Both the position numbers and the translations under genes were made by a program. From NCBI RefSeq assembly GCF_003668995.1, contig NZ_CP033068.1:3534001-3598000 (forward strand): a stretch of DNA of 64,000 nucleotides, read 5' to 3'. The notes under the pieces were generated by a model. The model searched no databases and was not told where the DNA came from. It saw only the letters and a list, made by a program, of their open reading frames with translations. Shown here piece after piece: positions 49,094 through 58,341 of the stretch (position 1 is the stretch's first letter; each line of letters begins with the position of its first letter). The DNA is from Flavobacterium sp. 140616W15. GTDB taxonomy: Bacteria > Bacteroidota > Bacteroidia > Flavobacteriales > Flavobacteriaceae.

Positions 49094-50032
49094 ATGAAAG
49101 GACCATTATTTTACTCAAAAATATTACTTTTTGGAGAGTACGGAATAATCCGTGATTCAAAAGGACTTTCTATTCCTTATAATTTTTACAATGGCGCATT
49201 GAAGAGAACCGAAAATCCTTCGGCAGAAGCCATTGCCTCTAATTCAAGTTTACGCAAGTTTACATCATACCTTGAAACATTACAAGCAGAGCAACCAGAA
49301 TTGGTAACTTTTGACTTAACTACTTTAAAGAATGATGTAGAAACTGGAATGTATTTTGATTCAAGTATCCCTCAAGGATATGGAGTTGGAAGTAGTGGAG
49401 CGCTTGTTGCAGCTATTTATGATAAATATGCTCAAAACAAAATCACAGTTTTAGAGAATTTAACTCGTGAAAAATTATTACAGCTAAAAACTATTTTCTC
49501 TCAAATGGAAAGTTTTTTCCATGGAAAAAGCTCTGGTTTAGACCCATTAAATAGCTACTTAAGCATTCCTATTTTAATCAATTCAAAAGATAACATCGAA
49601 GCAACTGGGATCCCGAATCAAAGTTTTGACGGGAAAGGTGCTGTATTTTTATTAGACTCAGGAATTGTTGGAGAAACTGCTCCTATGGTAAACATTTTCA
49701 TGGAAAACTTGAAAGATAAAGGTTTCCGTACAATGCTAAAAAACCAATTTGTAAAATATACTGATGCTTGTGTAGAGAATTTTTTACATGGCGACATGAA
49801 GTCATTATTCAGTAATACCAAAAAATTATCAAAAGTAGTTTTGAATAATTTTAAACCAATGATTCCAGAACAATTTCATGGCATATGGCAAAATGGTATT
49901 GACACTAATGACTATTATTTAAAATTATGCGGTTCAGGTGGTGGCGGTTATATTCTTGGTTTTACACAAGATTTAGAGCGCGCTAAGCAATCGTTAAAAG
50001 ACTACAAACTTGAAGTAGTTTACCAATTTTAA
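49094..50032 (+). CDS. Mevalonate-kinase-like GHMP kinase
   Basis: 312 residues from the ATG at 49094. An in-frame start at 49043 would overlap the toxin. KILLFGEYGIIRDSKGL is the GHMP N-terminal motif, GYGVGSSGALVAA (about 95) the ATP loop, and LCGSGGGGYILGF the third motif. With mvaD upstream and a prenyltransferase downstream it most likely phosphorylates mevalonate. The second GHMP kinase at 13229 would then cover another pathway step. Confidence 0.88.
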   Translation: MKGPLFYSKILLFGEYGIIRDSKGLSIPYNFYNGALKRTENPSAEAIASNSSLRKFTSYLETLQAEQPELVTFDLTTLKNDVETGMYFDSSIPQGYGVGSSGALVAAIYDKYAQNKITVLENLTREKLLQLKTIFSQMESFFHGKSSGLDPLNSYLSIPILINSKDNIEATGIPNQSFDGKGAVFLLDSGIVGETAPMVNIFMENLKDKGFRTMLKNQFVKYTDACVENFLHGDMKSLFSNTKKLSKVVLNNFKPMIPEQFHGIWQNGIDTNDYYLKLCGSGGGGYILGFTQDLERAKQSLKDYKLEVVYQF

Positions 50033-50461
50033 ACACATTCAAATTCTATAATTTATAGAATCACATATAGTTACTTTTTTAGAGCCGATAAAATTCGGCT
50101 CTAAAAATCAAACAAACAAAATTCTTAATTTCAAATAGGAATTGACATCTTAAATCTTACTTTATTTCCGAATTTTCATCTCACGAAAACAGTAAAGGAA
50201 TTTAAAAAAACAAAAGATTAAAAAAACTAACACATATTGACAACAAGAGTATTTTAGTATATTAATACCAAATGGACCTAAATTATATAGCGTCTTCTAT
50301 TTACGCTGTAGAAAAGAAAACACAAAATAGATTACAGTATCATAAAAAAAGGATTTACTACAGATGATAAAATCAAGATAAAGTTCTTAAAGACTATTAA
50401 AAGATGTACTTTAGTCATTTTAAATACCGAAGTACAACTCTAACAACCTATAATAAAAGAA
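50033..50461. other. Intergenic region with one strong hairpin
   Basis: A stem of about 13 bp (50076-50088 with 50095-50107, AGAGCCGA/TCGGCTCT core) sits 43 nt after the kinase stop. It is flanked by T on the left and A on the right, not the usual terminator polarity. The other 350 nt are AT-rich with no open frame or promoter match that I could support. Confidence 0.5.
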
Positions 50462-51417
50462 ATGTTAAGCCGTCAGAATAAAATTTTAGCGATGAAAGTT
50501 ATAAGTTTGTTCTCAGTAGTGAGAGGCTACAACATTCCTATTATAATATTAGCCCAATACTTATCTGCAATATTTATACTAGCTCCCGAAAAAAGAGCAC
50601 TCGATATTTTATTAGACTTTCATTTGTTTTTAATTGTATTCGCATCGGCAATTACGATTGCATCAGGTTATATCATAAATAATTTTTACGACAGTCAGAA
50701 AGATTTAATTAATCGTCCAAACAAATCAATGTTGGATCGATTGGTAAGTCAAAAAACGAAGCTGAGTGTTTATTTCACGCTCAACTTCATTGCTGCATTA
50801 ATGGCATTAATTGTTTCCTGGAGAGCTTTTTTATTCTTTTCTGTATATATTTTTCTGATTTGGTTTTACTCACATAAGATCAAAAAATTCCCATTGATAG
50901 GGAATCTTATGGCCGCACTATTAGCCGTTTTACCATTCTTTGCCATATTACTATATTTCTACAACCAAATTTCATTTAATGATTTAGAAAACCAAAGAGG
51001 TCATTTTGCAGTTATATTTGCTCATGCTATCTTTTTATTCTTATTACTACTAATACGTGAAATGATAAAGGATTTAGAGAATTTAAAAGGAGATTTGATT
51101 AACAACTACAAAACTATTCCGATTCTTTATGGTGAAAGAGCTTCAAAAAAATCATCACCTTTTTAACTTTCCTAACCATAGTCCCTGTATACATCTTAAT
51201 CGAAATATATGACATTGGCTACATGGACATTTATTTTTATTCCTGCTTTATAATTTTAATATTTTTCTTACTATACCTATGGAAGTCAAATTCTAAAACA
51301 CAATTTTTATTATTACACAATGTATTAAAATTTCTTATCGTTTCTGGTGTATTTTGCATTGTACTTATTAATCCAAGTGTTTTGTGGCACGGAAAAACTT
51401 TACTTTTAAAAATCTAA
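50462..51417 (+). CDS. UbiA-family prenyltransferase, frame interrupted once
   Basis: About 318 residues when rejoined. The first frame has VVRGYNIPIIILAQYLS and the prenyl-diphosphate-binding NNFYDSQKDLINRPNKS (NxxxDxxxD, about 75-91), then helices to REMIKDLENLKGDLINNY, the second Asp-rich motif. The break is an A7 run (51145-51151). One extra A gives ERASKKIITFLTFLTIVP and the C-terminal helices to 51417. Related flavobacterial proteins are called geranylgeranylglycerol-phosphate geranylgeranyltransferase-like. It follows the mevalonate genes, so it uses an isoprenoid donor. Confidence 0.85.
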
Positions 51418-51530
51418 TTACTTGAAAATTTTCAGCTTTTTTTGATAATTTTCATATTTAAAGCTAATAATAGTATTAAAAGCTAGTAATCTAACAACAA
51501 TCAAGTTACTGCTATTAACCAATAATAAAC

Positions 51531-51538
51531 TATCTTTG
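51531..51538 (+). promoter_or_regulatory. -7 box for the pseudouridine synthase gene
   Basis: TATCTTTG, full TAnnTTTG consensus, 17 nt before the ATG at 51556. Confidence 0.6.
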
Positions 51539-51555
51539 CACAAATTACAGGATTT

Positions 51556-52464
51556 ATGAATAACAAGGAAGGCAATAATAAAGGAAAAGGGCCAAGAGCA
51601 AATAGTTCAAGACCCAACTCAAATAAGCCAAAACCTGCCATGCAAAAGCGTGCACAAGGGCCTAAAAAAGCGAAGCCGAATACTAAGATAGCGGAAGAAG
51701 CTGCTGAAAAAGCTACTAAAAAACCGAATCAAGCACCAAAAAGACAAAAGGCTGCTGATGAGATTCGTTTGAATAAATATATTGCTAATTCTGGCGCGTG
51801 TTCTCGTCGTGATGCAGATATTTACATCCAATCTGGAAATGTAAAAGTAAATGGCGTTCCTGTTACAGAAATGGGATACTTGGTTAAACCAGGTGATGTC
51901 GTTAATTTTGACGGAGCAGTTTTAACTCCAGAAAAGAAAGAATACATATTATTAAACAAGCCTAAAAACTTTACAACTGCTTTTGACGAAGGTCAAGAAT
52001 TCCGTAATGTTTTAGAATTGGTTCGTGGTTCTACAAATGCCAAAATTGCTGCAGTAGGTAGAATGGACAAAAATACTACTGGTTTGTTGTTGTTTACAAA
52101 TGATACTGATATGCTTCGTAAGTTTACTTTACCAAGCCAAAAATCATCTAAAATATACCAAGTTTCATTAGATAAAAACTTGAAATTTGAAGATTTAGAA
52201 AAAATAAACAAAGGGCTTGTTCTTGATGGACACCGTGTTTTTGTTGAAGATATAAGCTATATCGACAATGAACCAAAAAGCGAAATTGGGCTTAAATTAC
52301 GTTCATCAAATGTAAAAGTCGTTCGTTCAATTTTTGAGCACTTTGATTACGATGTTTTACGTATCGACCGTGTAGCATTTGCAGGTTTAACCAAAAAGAA
52401 TTTACCTAGAGGAAACTGGCGTATGCTAACAGAACAAGAAATTATCAATTTGAAGAACGTATAA
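51556..52464 (+). CDS. RluB/RsuA-type rRNA pseudouridine synthase
   Basis: 302 residues. A basic, low-complexity N-terminal tail (1-68, rich in N, K, P) precedes an S4 RNA-binding domain (IRLNKYIANSGACSRRDAD, about 70-115). The catalytic domain has GRMDKNTTGLLLFTND with the nucleophile Asp near residue 171, and ends in RVAFAGLTKKNLPRGNWR. It isomerises uridine in rRNA. RluB (23S) and RsuA (16S) cannot be separated with confidence. A strong terminator follows. Confidence 0.9.
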   Translation: MNNKEGNNKGKGPRANSSRPNSNKPKPAMQKRAQGPKKAKPNTKIAEEAAEKATKKPNQAPKRQKAADEIRLNKYIANSGACSRRDADIYIQSGNVKVNGVPVTEMGYLVKPGDVVNFDGAVLTPEKKEYILLNKPKNFTTAFDEGQEFRNVLELVRGSTNAKIAAVGRMDKNTTGLLLFTNDTDMLRKFTLPSQKSSKIYQVSLDKNLKFEDLEKINKGLVLDGHRVFVEDISYIDNEPKSEIGLKLRSSNVKVVRSIFEHFDYDVLRIDRVAFAGLTKKNLPRGNWRMLTEQEIINLKNV

Positions 52465-52487
52465 AACTTCAAATTATACATAAACAG

Positions 52488-52528
52488 AAAATCCTATTTT
52501 ACACATTTGTAAAATGGGATTTTTTTTT
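52488..52528 (+). terminator. Terminator after the pseudouridine synthase gene
   Basis: A stem of about 13 bp with one G-U pair (about 52490-52502 with 52509-52521), 6-nt loop, followed by a run of T to 52528. It is 24 nt after the stop and near the convergent DUF937-like gene. Confidence 0.92.
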
Positions 52529-52550
52529 AGACTTCAATGAAAGTTGAAGT

Positions 52551-53150
52551 TTAAGAATTGCTATTTGAAAAAATATGGTTGAAAATGGAATTTGAAAACT
52601 TAGATTTGCTTTTCTCCTCGACAACTTCGTATGATGAAAATCCTAAGATAATTTTGATTCCGAGTGGAATGCTATTTAGAATACCTCTCTTTTGCTCTTC
52701 TAACGTAGATTGAAGACTCTCTTGTACTTGTTTTTTGAAATTGAAATAAGAAAAAACCAAAAGAGCAGAAAAATTTAATACTTCGCGGGCAGTTTCGCTC
52801 TTAATTCCTATTTCGTTAGAAACCATTTCAGTAATTCTTGATTTTTTATTATCAAAAATTCGTTTCAACAACTTATTCCCTTCGTTTTTATAACAATCAT
52901 TGACAGATAATAATCGCCCTGACTCAAAATCTATTTCTTTATAAAATTCGGTAACCTCAACAATGTCAATTAACTCATTATATAAATCACCATCGTGTAT
53001 TTTATTATGTGCTCCTATTAATATAGTTCCGATAGATGCATCAATTGCTTTAATTAATAAAGCATCATTTTCAAAGTAAAATTTATTCAGTTTAGAAACA
53101 ACATTTGAAGAAATAAAACGCCTAAGTTCAATTTGTAGATTTGGATTCAT
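52551..53150 (-). CDS. DUF937-like protein
   Basis: 199 residues without signal peptide. The N-terminal half (helices around NVVSKLNKFYFENDALLIKA and ASIGTILIGAHNKIHDGDLYNELID) resembles DUF937, a helical repeat domain often found with OmpA-like C-terminal domains in Bacteroidota. Here there is no OmpA part. GSNNCYK-type turns are absent and the C-terminus is serine-rich (SNSIFNHIFSNSNS). The biological role is unknown. A 26-nt palindrome lies 29 nt upstream of its start. Confidence 0.6.
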   Translation of the reverse strand: MNPNLQIELRRFISSNVVSKLNKFYFENDALLIKAIDASIGTILIGAHNKIHDGDLYNELIDIVEVTEFYKEIDFESGRLLSVNDCYKNEGNKLLKRIFDNKKSRITEMVSNEIGIKSETAREVLNFSALLVFSYFNFKKQVQESLQSTLEEQKRGILNSIPLGIKIILGFSSYEVVEEKSKSKFSNSIFNHIFSNSNS

Positions 53151-53179
53151 GAATACTGGATTTCTTTAATTAAATAATT

Positions 53180-53205
53180 TTTATCGATTATAAATAATCG
53201 ATAAA
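53180..53205. promoter_or_regulatory. 26-nt palindrome upstream of the DUF937-like gene
   Basis: TTTATCGATTA (53180-53190) and TAATCGATAAA (53195-53205) are perfect inverted arms around a 4-nt spacer. Each arm contains ATCGAT. Its position 29 nt before the minus-strand ATG fits an operator or leader hairpin. Confidence 0.55.
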
Positions 53206-53891
53206 GTGTGGTATTTCATCGTTTATGTGATAAATATATATAAAATAATATCATATCCAAAAAAAACGTTAAAAAAAATTTAACATTAACCTCAAATAAA
53301 CCATATAATGTATAAAAAACCCAATAATAGCCTTAACTGACTAAATATCAAGAATTTTAAAGAAATCACACTAATTTTAAAAAGAATGACAAATACTACA
53401 TTTATTTCAAAATAATATAGCTTTTTTTTTACATTTATTAAACACAACAGGACATTAATGGATTTACTCTTATTAACTTTTATAAAAATAAAATAAGTAT
53501 TAAAAACTGCATAATACAGTTTTACATGTCATTCATTAATACATTGACACTCAATGATGCAGACTGACAATAAATAAAAGTATCCTTTTAACAAAAAACT
53601 ATAAAATCATATTTTTCAAAAGTAAGAAAGTAGCTTCTAAGCAAATTACGGAAATACGTATTTAAGAATAGTTAGTATTAGTATGTCTACTGAATCGACA
53701 GATAATTTTTAACAGTAACACCTCAAACAGAAACATTATAAAAGAGTACTATTAAAGAATAAAAATAACAACAGATTGTTACAACAAAATAAAGACAAAT
53801 AAAAAAGCTATTTTAACTAATTTAAAACAGTTTAATACAAAATATATTATATTTTTATCCTTTTAAAACCAATTATATTCTAAATATCACT
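53206..53891. other. Long AT-rich intergenic region before the Ter cluster
   Basis: About 690 nt with no credible open frame on either strand and no full TAnnTTTG box. Poly-A/T tracts are frequent. It separates the divergent DUF937-like gene from the first TerD gene and presumably holds the Ter cluster promoter and control sites. I found no strong inverted repeat here beyond 53180-53205. Confidence 0.5.
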
Positions 53892-54467
53892 ATGGCAATT
53901 AACTTACAGAAAGGGCAAAAAATAAACATTGGCTTATCAAAAATAACAATAGGTTTAGGTTGGGATCCAAACGAAGGAACAGGAAATGATTTTGACTTGG
54001 ATGCATCCGCAATAATGATTAATTCAGATAGAAAACTTTTGGGTGAAGATTACTTTGTTTTTTATAATAATTTAAAATCTCCTGATGAATCATTAGAACA
54101 TACCGGTGACGATCCTGATGGAAAAAGTAGTGATGGAGATGACGACGAAGCTATAAAAGTTGATTTAACTAAAATTGACCCAAGAGCTAATGAAATCTTA
54201 TTTGTTGTAACAATTGAAGACTTTGAAAGAAGAAAACAAAACTTTGGCCAAGTAAGAAATTCATATATTAGAATAGTTGATAATGCAAGCGGAGAAGAAA
54301 TTGCTAAATACGAATTGGACGAAGATTTCTCGATAGAAACAGGTGTAGAATTTGGAAGACTTTATAAAAAGAATGACCAATGGAAATTTGAAGCTTCTGG
54401 AATTGGATATAGAGCCGATTTAGGTTTCTTTTTAGAGAAATACTATTCAGGTGAAATCATTAAATAA
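53892..54467 (+). CDS. TerD-family protein 1
   Basis: 191 residues made of one TerD beta-sandwich domain. Motifs are AINLQKGQKINI, GLGWDPNEGTGNDFDLDAS (calcium-binding acidic loop), FYNNLKSPDESLEHTGDDPDG, DDDEAIKVDL, QNFGQVRNSYIRI and the C-terminal YELDEDFSIETGVEFGRLYKKNDQWKF. TerD proteins bind calcium and are linked to tellurite, phage and oxidative stress resistance. It opens the cluster and has an extended C-terminus (FFLEKYYSGEIIK) compared with the paralogues at 56054 and 59317. Confidence 0.95.
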   Translation: MAINLQKGQKINIGLSKITIGLGWDPNEGTGNDFDLDASAIMINSDRKLLGEDYFVFYNNLKSPDESLEHTGDDPDGKSSDGDDDEAIKVDLTKIDPRANEILFVVTIEDFERRKQNFGQVRNSYIRIVDNASGEEIAKYELDEDFSIETGVEFGRLYKKNDQWKFEASGIGYRADLGFFLEKYYSGEIIK

Positions 54468-54576
54468 TGACTTTCTCAAAATCAAATCAATTCATTACTA
54501 ATCCAAAACAAATTAGTATTTAAGAAGTATCATGAACTCTACTTAAAATTAATCTGTTGCTATCAAACTTGTAAAC

Positions 54577-55241
54577 TTGAAAATAAATCATTCAAACCAT
54601 AGTCATCTATCATTCGATTTATGGTTGACCCTCATAAAATCAAATCCTGAATTTAAAAGTAAAAGAAATCTATTATTTAAAGATTTTTTGATGTAGATTC
54701 TACAATCGAAAAAGTGAATGAGGTAGTTCGCTATTATGATGTTTTATGCAATAATATAAACGAAAGAACGGGATCCAATATTGATACTTATGAAATTTAT
54801 TATTTAATCTTAAACGCATTAAATTTAGACATAAATAAGATCTCAACAGATAAATTAGAATTATTTTATAAAGAGACTGAATTATTATTCTTGAAATATA
54901 AACCAGAGCTTCTATATAAAAATATCCCAGCCCTTTTTGATGAAATTACTAAACAAGGAAAAACAATCAACTTACTTAGTAACACTGCTTTTATTAAAGG
55001 GAAAACATTGAGAAAAATATTATCTCATTATGAATTAGAAAATCATTTTAATTTTCAGATATACTCCGATGAAGTCGGAATTTCAAAGCCAAATAGTCAA
55101 ATTTTTCAATTAGTATTTGACCAAGCAAATGAGATAAAAAAAACAACCAAAAAAGAAATACTGCATATTGGAGACAACATAGTAGCCGATTATAATGGAG
55201 CTATTAATTTTGGATTTGATGCACACCTATTAAAATTATAA
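54577..55241 (+). CDS. HAD-fold protein of the Ter cluster, frame interrupted once
   Basis: A 221-residue HAD protein is obtained by joining an upstream frame (TTG start at 54577; GTA or TCT codons before it cannot start) to the frame that ends at 55241. One extra T in the T6 run 54684-54689 joins LLFKDFF to DVDSTIEKV. The upstream part supplies motif I SFDLWLTLIKSNP, missing from the GTG-started frame at 54714. Motif II is LLSNTAF, motif III KPNSQ, motif IV HIGDNIVADYNGA. In motif I the second Asp of DxD is Trp, so it may not be a standard phosphatase. It is 2 nt before the PRTase-like gene. Confidence 0.75.
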
Positions 55242-55243
55242 AA

Positions 55244-56050
55244 GTGAATAAAAATTTTAGTTTACATAAAATTCTTGAAAAAGATAATTGCCCTTTTCAA
55301 GAAGGAGAATACAGCCGATTTAAATTTGGAGATAAAAGCTATGCAGAAAAATTTGCAAAAGAATTATTCGATGGCTTTACGGAACAATATGGTGAATTGA
55401 TTTTATCAAACAAGGAAATAGTTATACTTCCAAGTCCATTTTTATCGATACCTACAGCTTCAAACTTTTTATGTTATTATTTCAAGAAACAACTCAACGC
55501 CTTTCTGTTTAAAAACAACAAAAAAGCATGTATTGAGTCAAAAATTTACAGAAATCAAACTTATGTTACTGATTATGGAAATTTAAATTTTGAAGAAAGA
55601 GTAAAATTAATCTCTAATGACACCTATTATATTGACAAAAATTTTATTGAAGGAAAACTTTGTATTTTCGTTGATGATATTAAGATCACAGGAAGCCATG
55701 AACATACTGTAAATAAAATACTAGATCAGTATAATGTAAATGGTGATTTTGTATTTGTTTATTTTGCTGAATTAATAAATAAAGAGATTCATCCAAACAT
55801 AGAAAATCATTATAATTATTATTCTGTTAAGAATGTTGAAGACATCGTTAACATTATAAATAGCGATCATTTTCAATACAATACTAGAATAGTAAAGTAT
55901 ATATTAAGTCTCAACGAAGATGATTTTAGCTATTTAGCAAATAACATTTCGTTGCTAAAAAGTAATGATTTATTTCATCTAGCAATAAGTAATAACTACC
56001 ACCAAATTTTAGAATACCAAAATAACATTAACGTAATAAAAATTGATTAA
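55244..56050 (+). CDS. Phosphoribosyltransferase-like protein of the Ter cluster
   Basis: 268 residues, GTG start. The type I PRTase PRPP loop is visible as LCIFVDDIKITGSHEHT (about 142-158; DDxxxTG). An upstream strand VILPSPFLSIPTASNFL may bind the base or diphosphate. The C-terminal 90 residues are helical. Ter-linked PRTases have been proposed to make a nucleoside-like metabolite together with HAD phosphatases. The HAD gene ends 2 nt upstream and a TerD gene follows 3 nt downstream, so the three are cotranscribed. The substrate is unknown. Confidence 0.8.
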   Translation: MNKNFSLHKILEKDNCPFQEGEYSRFKFGDKSYAEKFAKELFDGFTEQYGELILSNKEIVILPSPFLSIPTASNFLCYYFKKQLNAFLFKNNKKACIESKIYRNQTYVTDYGNLNFEERVKLISNDTYYIDKNFIEGKLCIFVDDIKITGSHEHTVNKILDQYNVNGDFVFVYFAELINKEIHPNIENHYNYYSVKNVEDIVNIINSDHFQYNTRIVKYILSLNEDDFSYLANNISLLKSNDLFHLAISNNYHQILEYQNNINVIKID

Positions 56051-56053
56051 ATT

Positions 56054-56608
56054 ATGGCTATCAACTTACAAAAAGGGCAAAGAGAAAACATAAATGCCCC
56101 AAAATTTACAATTGGTTTAGGATGGGATACAAATAGTAGCTCGACAGGATCAGGATATGATCTTGATGCTTCTGTATTTGTATTAGGAGATAATAGAAAA
56201 ATAATTTCTGACTCTCATTTTATATTTTATAATAATTTAAAATCACCAGACGAATCTGTTATTCATACAGGAGACAATTTAACTGGAGATGGAGATGGAG
56301 ATGATGAGCAAATAAAAATTGATTTAACAAAAATTGATGCTGCTGTAAAAGAAATATGTATTGTCGTTACAATTCATGATGCTCAAAACAGAAAACAAAA
56401 TTTTGGACAAGTTCGTAATTCATTTATTAGAATTGTAGATGATAGCAACAATACTGAAATGGTTAAATATGAATTAGAAGAAGACTTCTCTATAGAAACT
56501 GCAGTTGAGTTTGGTAGAATATACAATAAAGACGGACAATGGAAATTTGAAGCTATTGGTGCAGGAATGAAAGGTGGATTAGAAGATTACTTAAATAAAT
56601 ACAACTAA
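56054..56608 (+). CDS. TerD-family protein 2
   Basis: 184 residues, single TerD domain: GLGWDTNSSSTGSGYDLDAS, FYNNLKSPDESVIHTGDN, GDGDDEQIKIDL, QNFGQVRNSFIRIVD, YELEEDFSIETAVEFGRIYNKDGQWKFEA and the terminal GLEDYLNKYN. It is more like TerD 3 (59317) than TerD 1. It is 3 nt after the PRTase-like gene and 3 nt before the TerZ-like gene. Confidence 0.95.
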   Translation: MAINLQKGQRENINAPKFTIGLGWDTNSSSTGSGYDLDASVFVLGDNRKIISDSHFIFYNNLKSPDESVIHTGDNLTGDGDGDDEQIKIDLTKIDAAVKEICIVVTIHDAQNRKQNFGQVRNSFIRIVDDSNNTEMVKYELEEDFSIETAVEFGRIYNKDGQWKFEAIGAGMKGGLEDYLNKYN

Positions 56609-56611
56609 AAA

Positions 56612-57220
56612 ATGGCTATAAATTTAGAAAAAGGACAACGTATCAATCTTGAAAAAAGCAACGGTACTAAATTACAAAACATTTGCGTAGGTGTAAATTG
56701 GGGAGCTATTGAGAAAAAAGGGCTTTTTGGAACAAAAAAAGAGCCTGTAGATCTAGATGCAAGTTGTGCCATTTATGACGAAAAGAAAAACCATATCGAT
56801 TCTGTTAACTTTAGAAAACTACAATCTAATGATCAAGCTATTAAACACAGCGGTGATGATTTAACTGGAGATTTAAACGGTGATGACGGATTAGACAATG
56901 AAGTTATTACATTAGATTTTTCTAGAATATCACCTTCTGCAAACCATGTAGCTTTCTTTATAAATAGTTTTAGAGGACAAGATTTTAAAGATATTCCTTT
57001 TGCATCTATCAGAATATACGAAGGAACTCCAACAAGAGTTAACCAGGAATATGCTCGTTATGATATTGCAAACGATTCTTCTTTTGCTGGAAATGTATCA
57101 ATGGTTCTTGGTGTTTTTTACAAAAGAAATGATGAATGGAAATTTAGTGCAATCGGAACACCTACAAGAGATAAAAAACTTGAAGAAACGATTCTTACTA
57201 TCCAACAAAATCATTTATAA
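56612..57220 (+). CDS. TerZ-like TerD-superfamily protein 1
   Basis: 202 residues. The TerD fold carries TerZ-type features: KLQNICVGVNWGAIEKKGLFG, VDLDASCAIYDEKKNHIDSVNFRKLQSND, a charged SGDDLTGDLNGDDGLDNEVITLDFSRI loop, INSFRGQDFKDIPFASIRI and the C-terminal ARYDI, YKRNDEWKFSAIGTPTRD. These match TerZ better than TerD/E. It pairs with the preceding TerD gene, and a second TerD-TerZ pair follows at 59317-60547. Confidence 0.9.
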   Translation: MAINLEKGQRINLEKSNGTKLQNICVGVNWGAIEKKGLFGTKKEPVDLDASCAIYDEKKNHIDSVNFRKLQSNDQAIKHSGDDLTGDLNGDDGLDNEVITLDFSRISPSANHVAFFINSFRGQDFKDIPFASIRIYEGTPTRVNQEYARYDIANDSSFAGNVSMVLGVFYKRNDEWKFSAIGTPTRDKKLEETILTIQQNHL

Positions 57221-57228
57221 AAGACAAC

Positions 57229-58317
57229 ATGATAGACAATCAATTAGTTACTCAAGAAAACGTTGCCTTAATTGACAAAGATGGAAATGTAAACTTAGCT
57301 ACAATTACTGAAACAGAAATTAACAGCTACAAATCAATCTCAAATCAATTAAATGAGAACGATGCCAATTCGATTTTAAATTACGGCGCTGACATTCAAA
57401 ATGCTATTGCAAAACAAAGTGATACTTTCTTAACCAACGTTAGAACATACAACTCTGGAGAAGTAGGAACTTTGATTAATGATTTGTTAACTGAATTAAA
57501 CTATGTAGATGTTGATCAGTTAGACCAAGGACCTGTTAAGCGATTTCTTTCAAAGATTCCAGTCCTTAATAAATTAGTTGTCGATGTAAAAAAATTATTC
57601 CAACAATACGATAAAATTACTGTAAACATTGACAAAATCAGTAATAAAGTAAAAGCTGGAATGATTAATTCTGTTAAAGATAATAGCGCACTTCAAACCA
57701 TGTTTGATGGTAATGTCGCTCTTATCAAAGAAATGGAAAAACACGTTATTGCAGGACAAATTCGTTTTAAAGAACTAAACGAAGAACTTGCTGTGATGGA
57801 AGCTAACACGGCACAATATCAAGATTATCAAATTTCTGATAAAAGGAATTTCATAAACCGTCTAGACAAACGTTTGGCCGACATGAAAATTGTTCGTTTT
57901 ATTATGTTGCAATCTCTAGCCCAAATACGTGTGGTTCAAAACAACAATACGTCTATTGCAGAAAAAGCACAATCTATCTTAACGACGACAATGCCTGTCT
58001 GGAAAAACCAGCTTACCCTAGCTGTTGCTCTACAAAGACAAAAACAAAATATTGAAATTCAGCGAAAAGTATCTGAAACAACAAATACTATTTTGCAGAA
58101 AAATGCCGAAATGCTGAAACAAAACAGCATTGAAGTAGCTAAAGAAAATGAAAACACAATTGTTTCTTTAGAAACGCTTAAAATGACAACCAAATCTTTA
58201 ATAGATACTTTAACAGAAGTAAAACAAATTCACGAACAAGGTACTGAAACCAGAAGACAACTAGATGCTGGTTTGCAAAGTCTTGAAAGCGAATTAAAAA
58301 AAGGCGTCATAAGCTAA
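57229..58317 (+). CDS. telA: TelA/toxic anion resistance family protein
   Basis: 362 residues, mostly helical, with no membrane segment. Length and helical heptad pattern match the TelA family (toxic anion resistance). Conserved stretches are GEVGTLINDLLTELNYVD, LSKIPVLNKLVVDVKKLFQQYD, DKRNFINRLDKRLADMK and LTTTMPVWKNQLTLAVALQRQ. TelA proteins occur in tellurite and cell-envelope stress operons. The gene starts 8 nt after the TerZ-like gene and overlaps no other frame of note. Confidence 0.9.
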   Translation: MIDNQLVTQENVALIDKDGNVNLATITETEINSYKSISNQLNENDANSILNYGADIQNAIAKQSDTFLTNVRTYNSGEVGTLINDLLTELNYVDVDQLDQGPVKRFLSKIPVLNKLVVDVKKLFQQYDKITVNIDKISNKVKAGMINSVKDNSALQTMFDGNVALIKEMEKHVIAGQIRFKELNEELAVMEANTAQYQDYQISDKRNFINRLDKRLADMKIVRFIMLQSLAQIRVVQNNNTSIAEKAQSILTTTMPVWKNQLTLAVALQRQKQNIEIQRKVSETTNTILQKNAEMLKQNSIEVAKENENTIVSLETLKMTTKSLIDTLTEVKQIHEQGTETRRQLDAGLQSLESELKKGVIS

Positions 58318-58341
58318 TTGAATATAAGATAAGACCAACAA

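Noticed and set aside
50076..50107. Rho-independent terminator after the mevalonate-kinase-like gene
   Set aside because: The stem is strong but has T before and A after it, so it lacks the needed downstream T-run on either strand.
54690..54713. DVDST as the HAD catalytic motif with GTG start at 54714
   Set aside because: The motif lies upstream of the GTG and after a TAA with no start codon between. The SFDLWLT motif in the adjacent frame is a better fit.
57000..57275. 91-codon frame overlapping the TerZ-like and telA genes
   Set aside because: It is a shifted frame of two well-supported genes and has no recognisable features.
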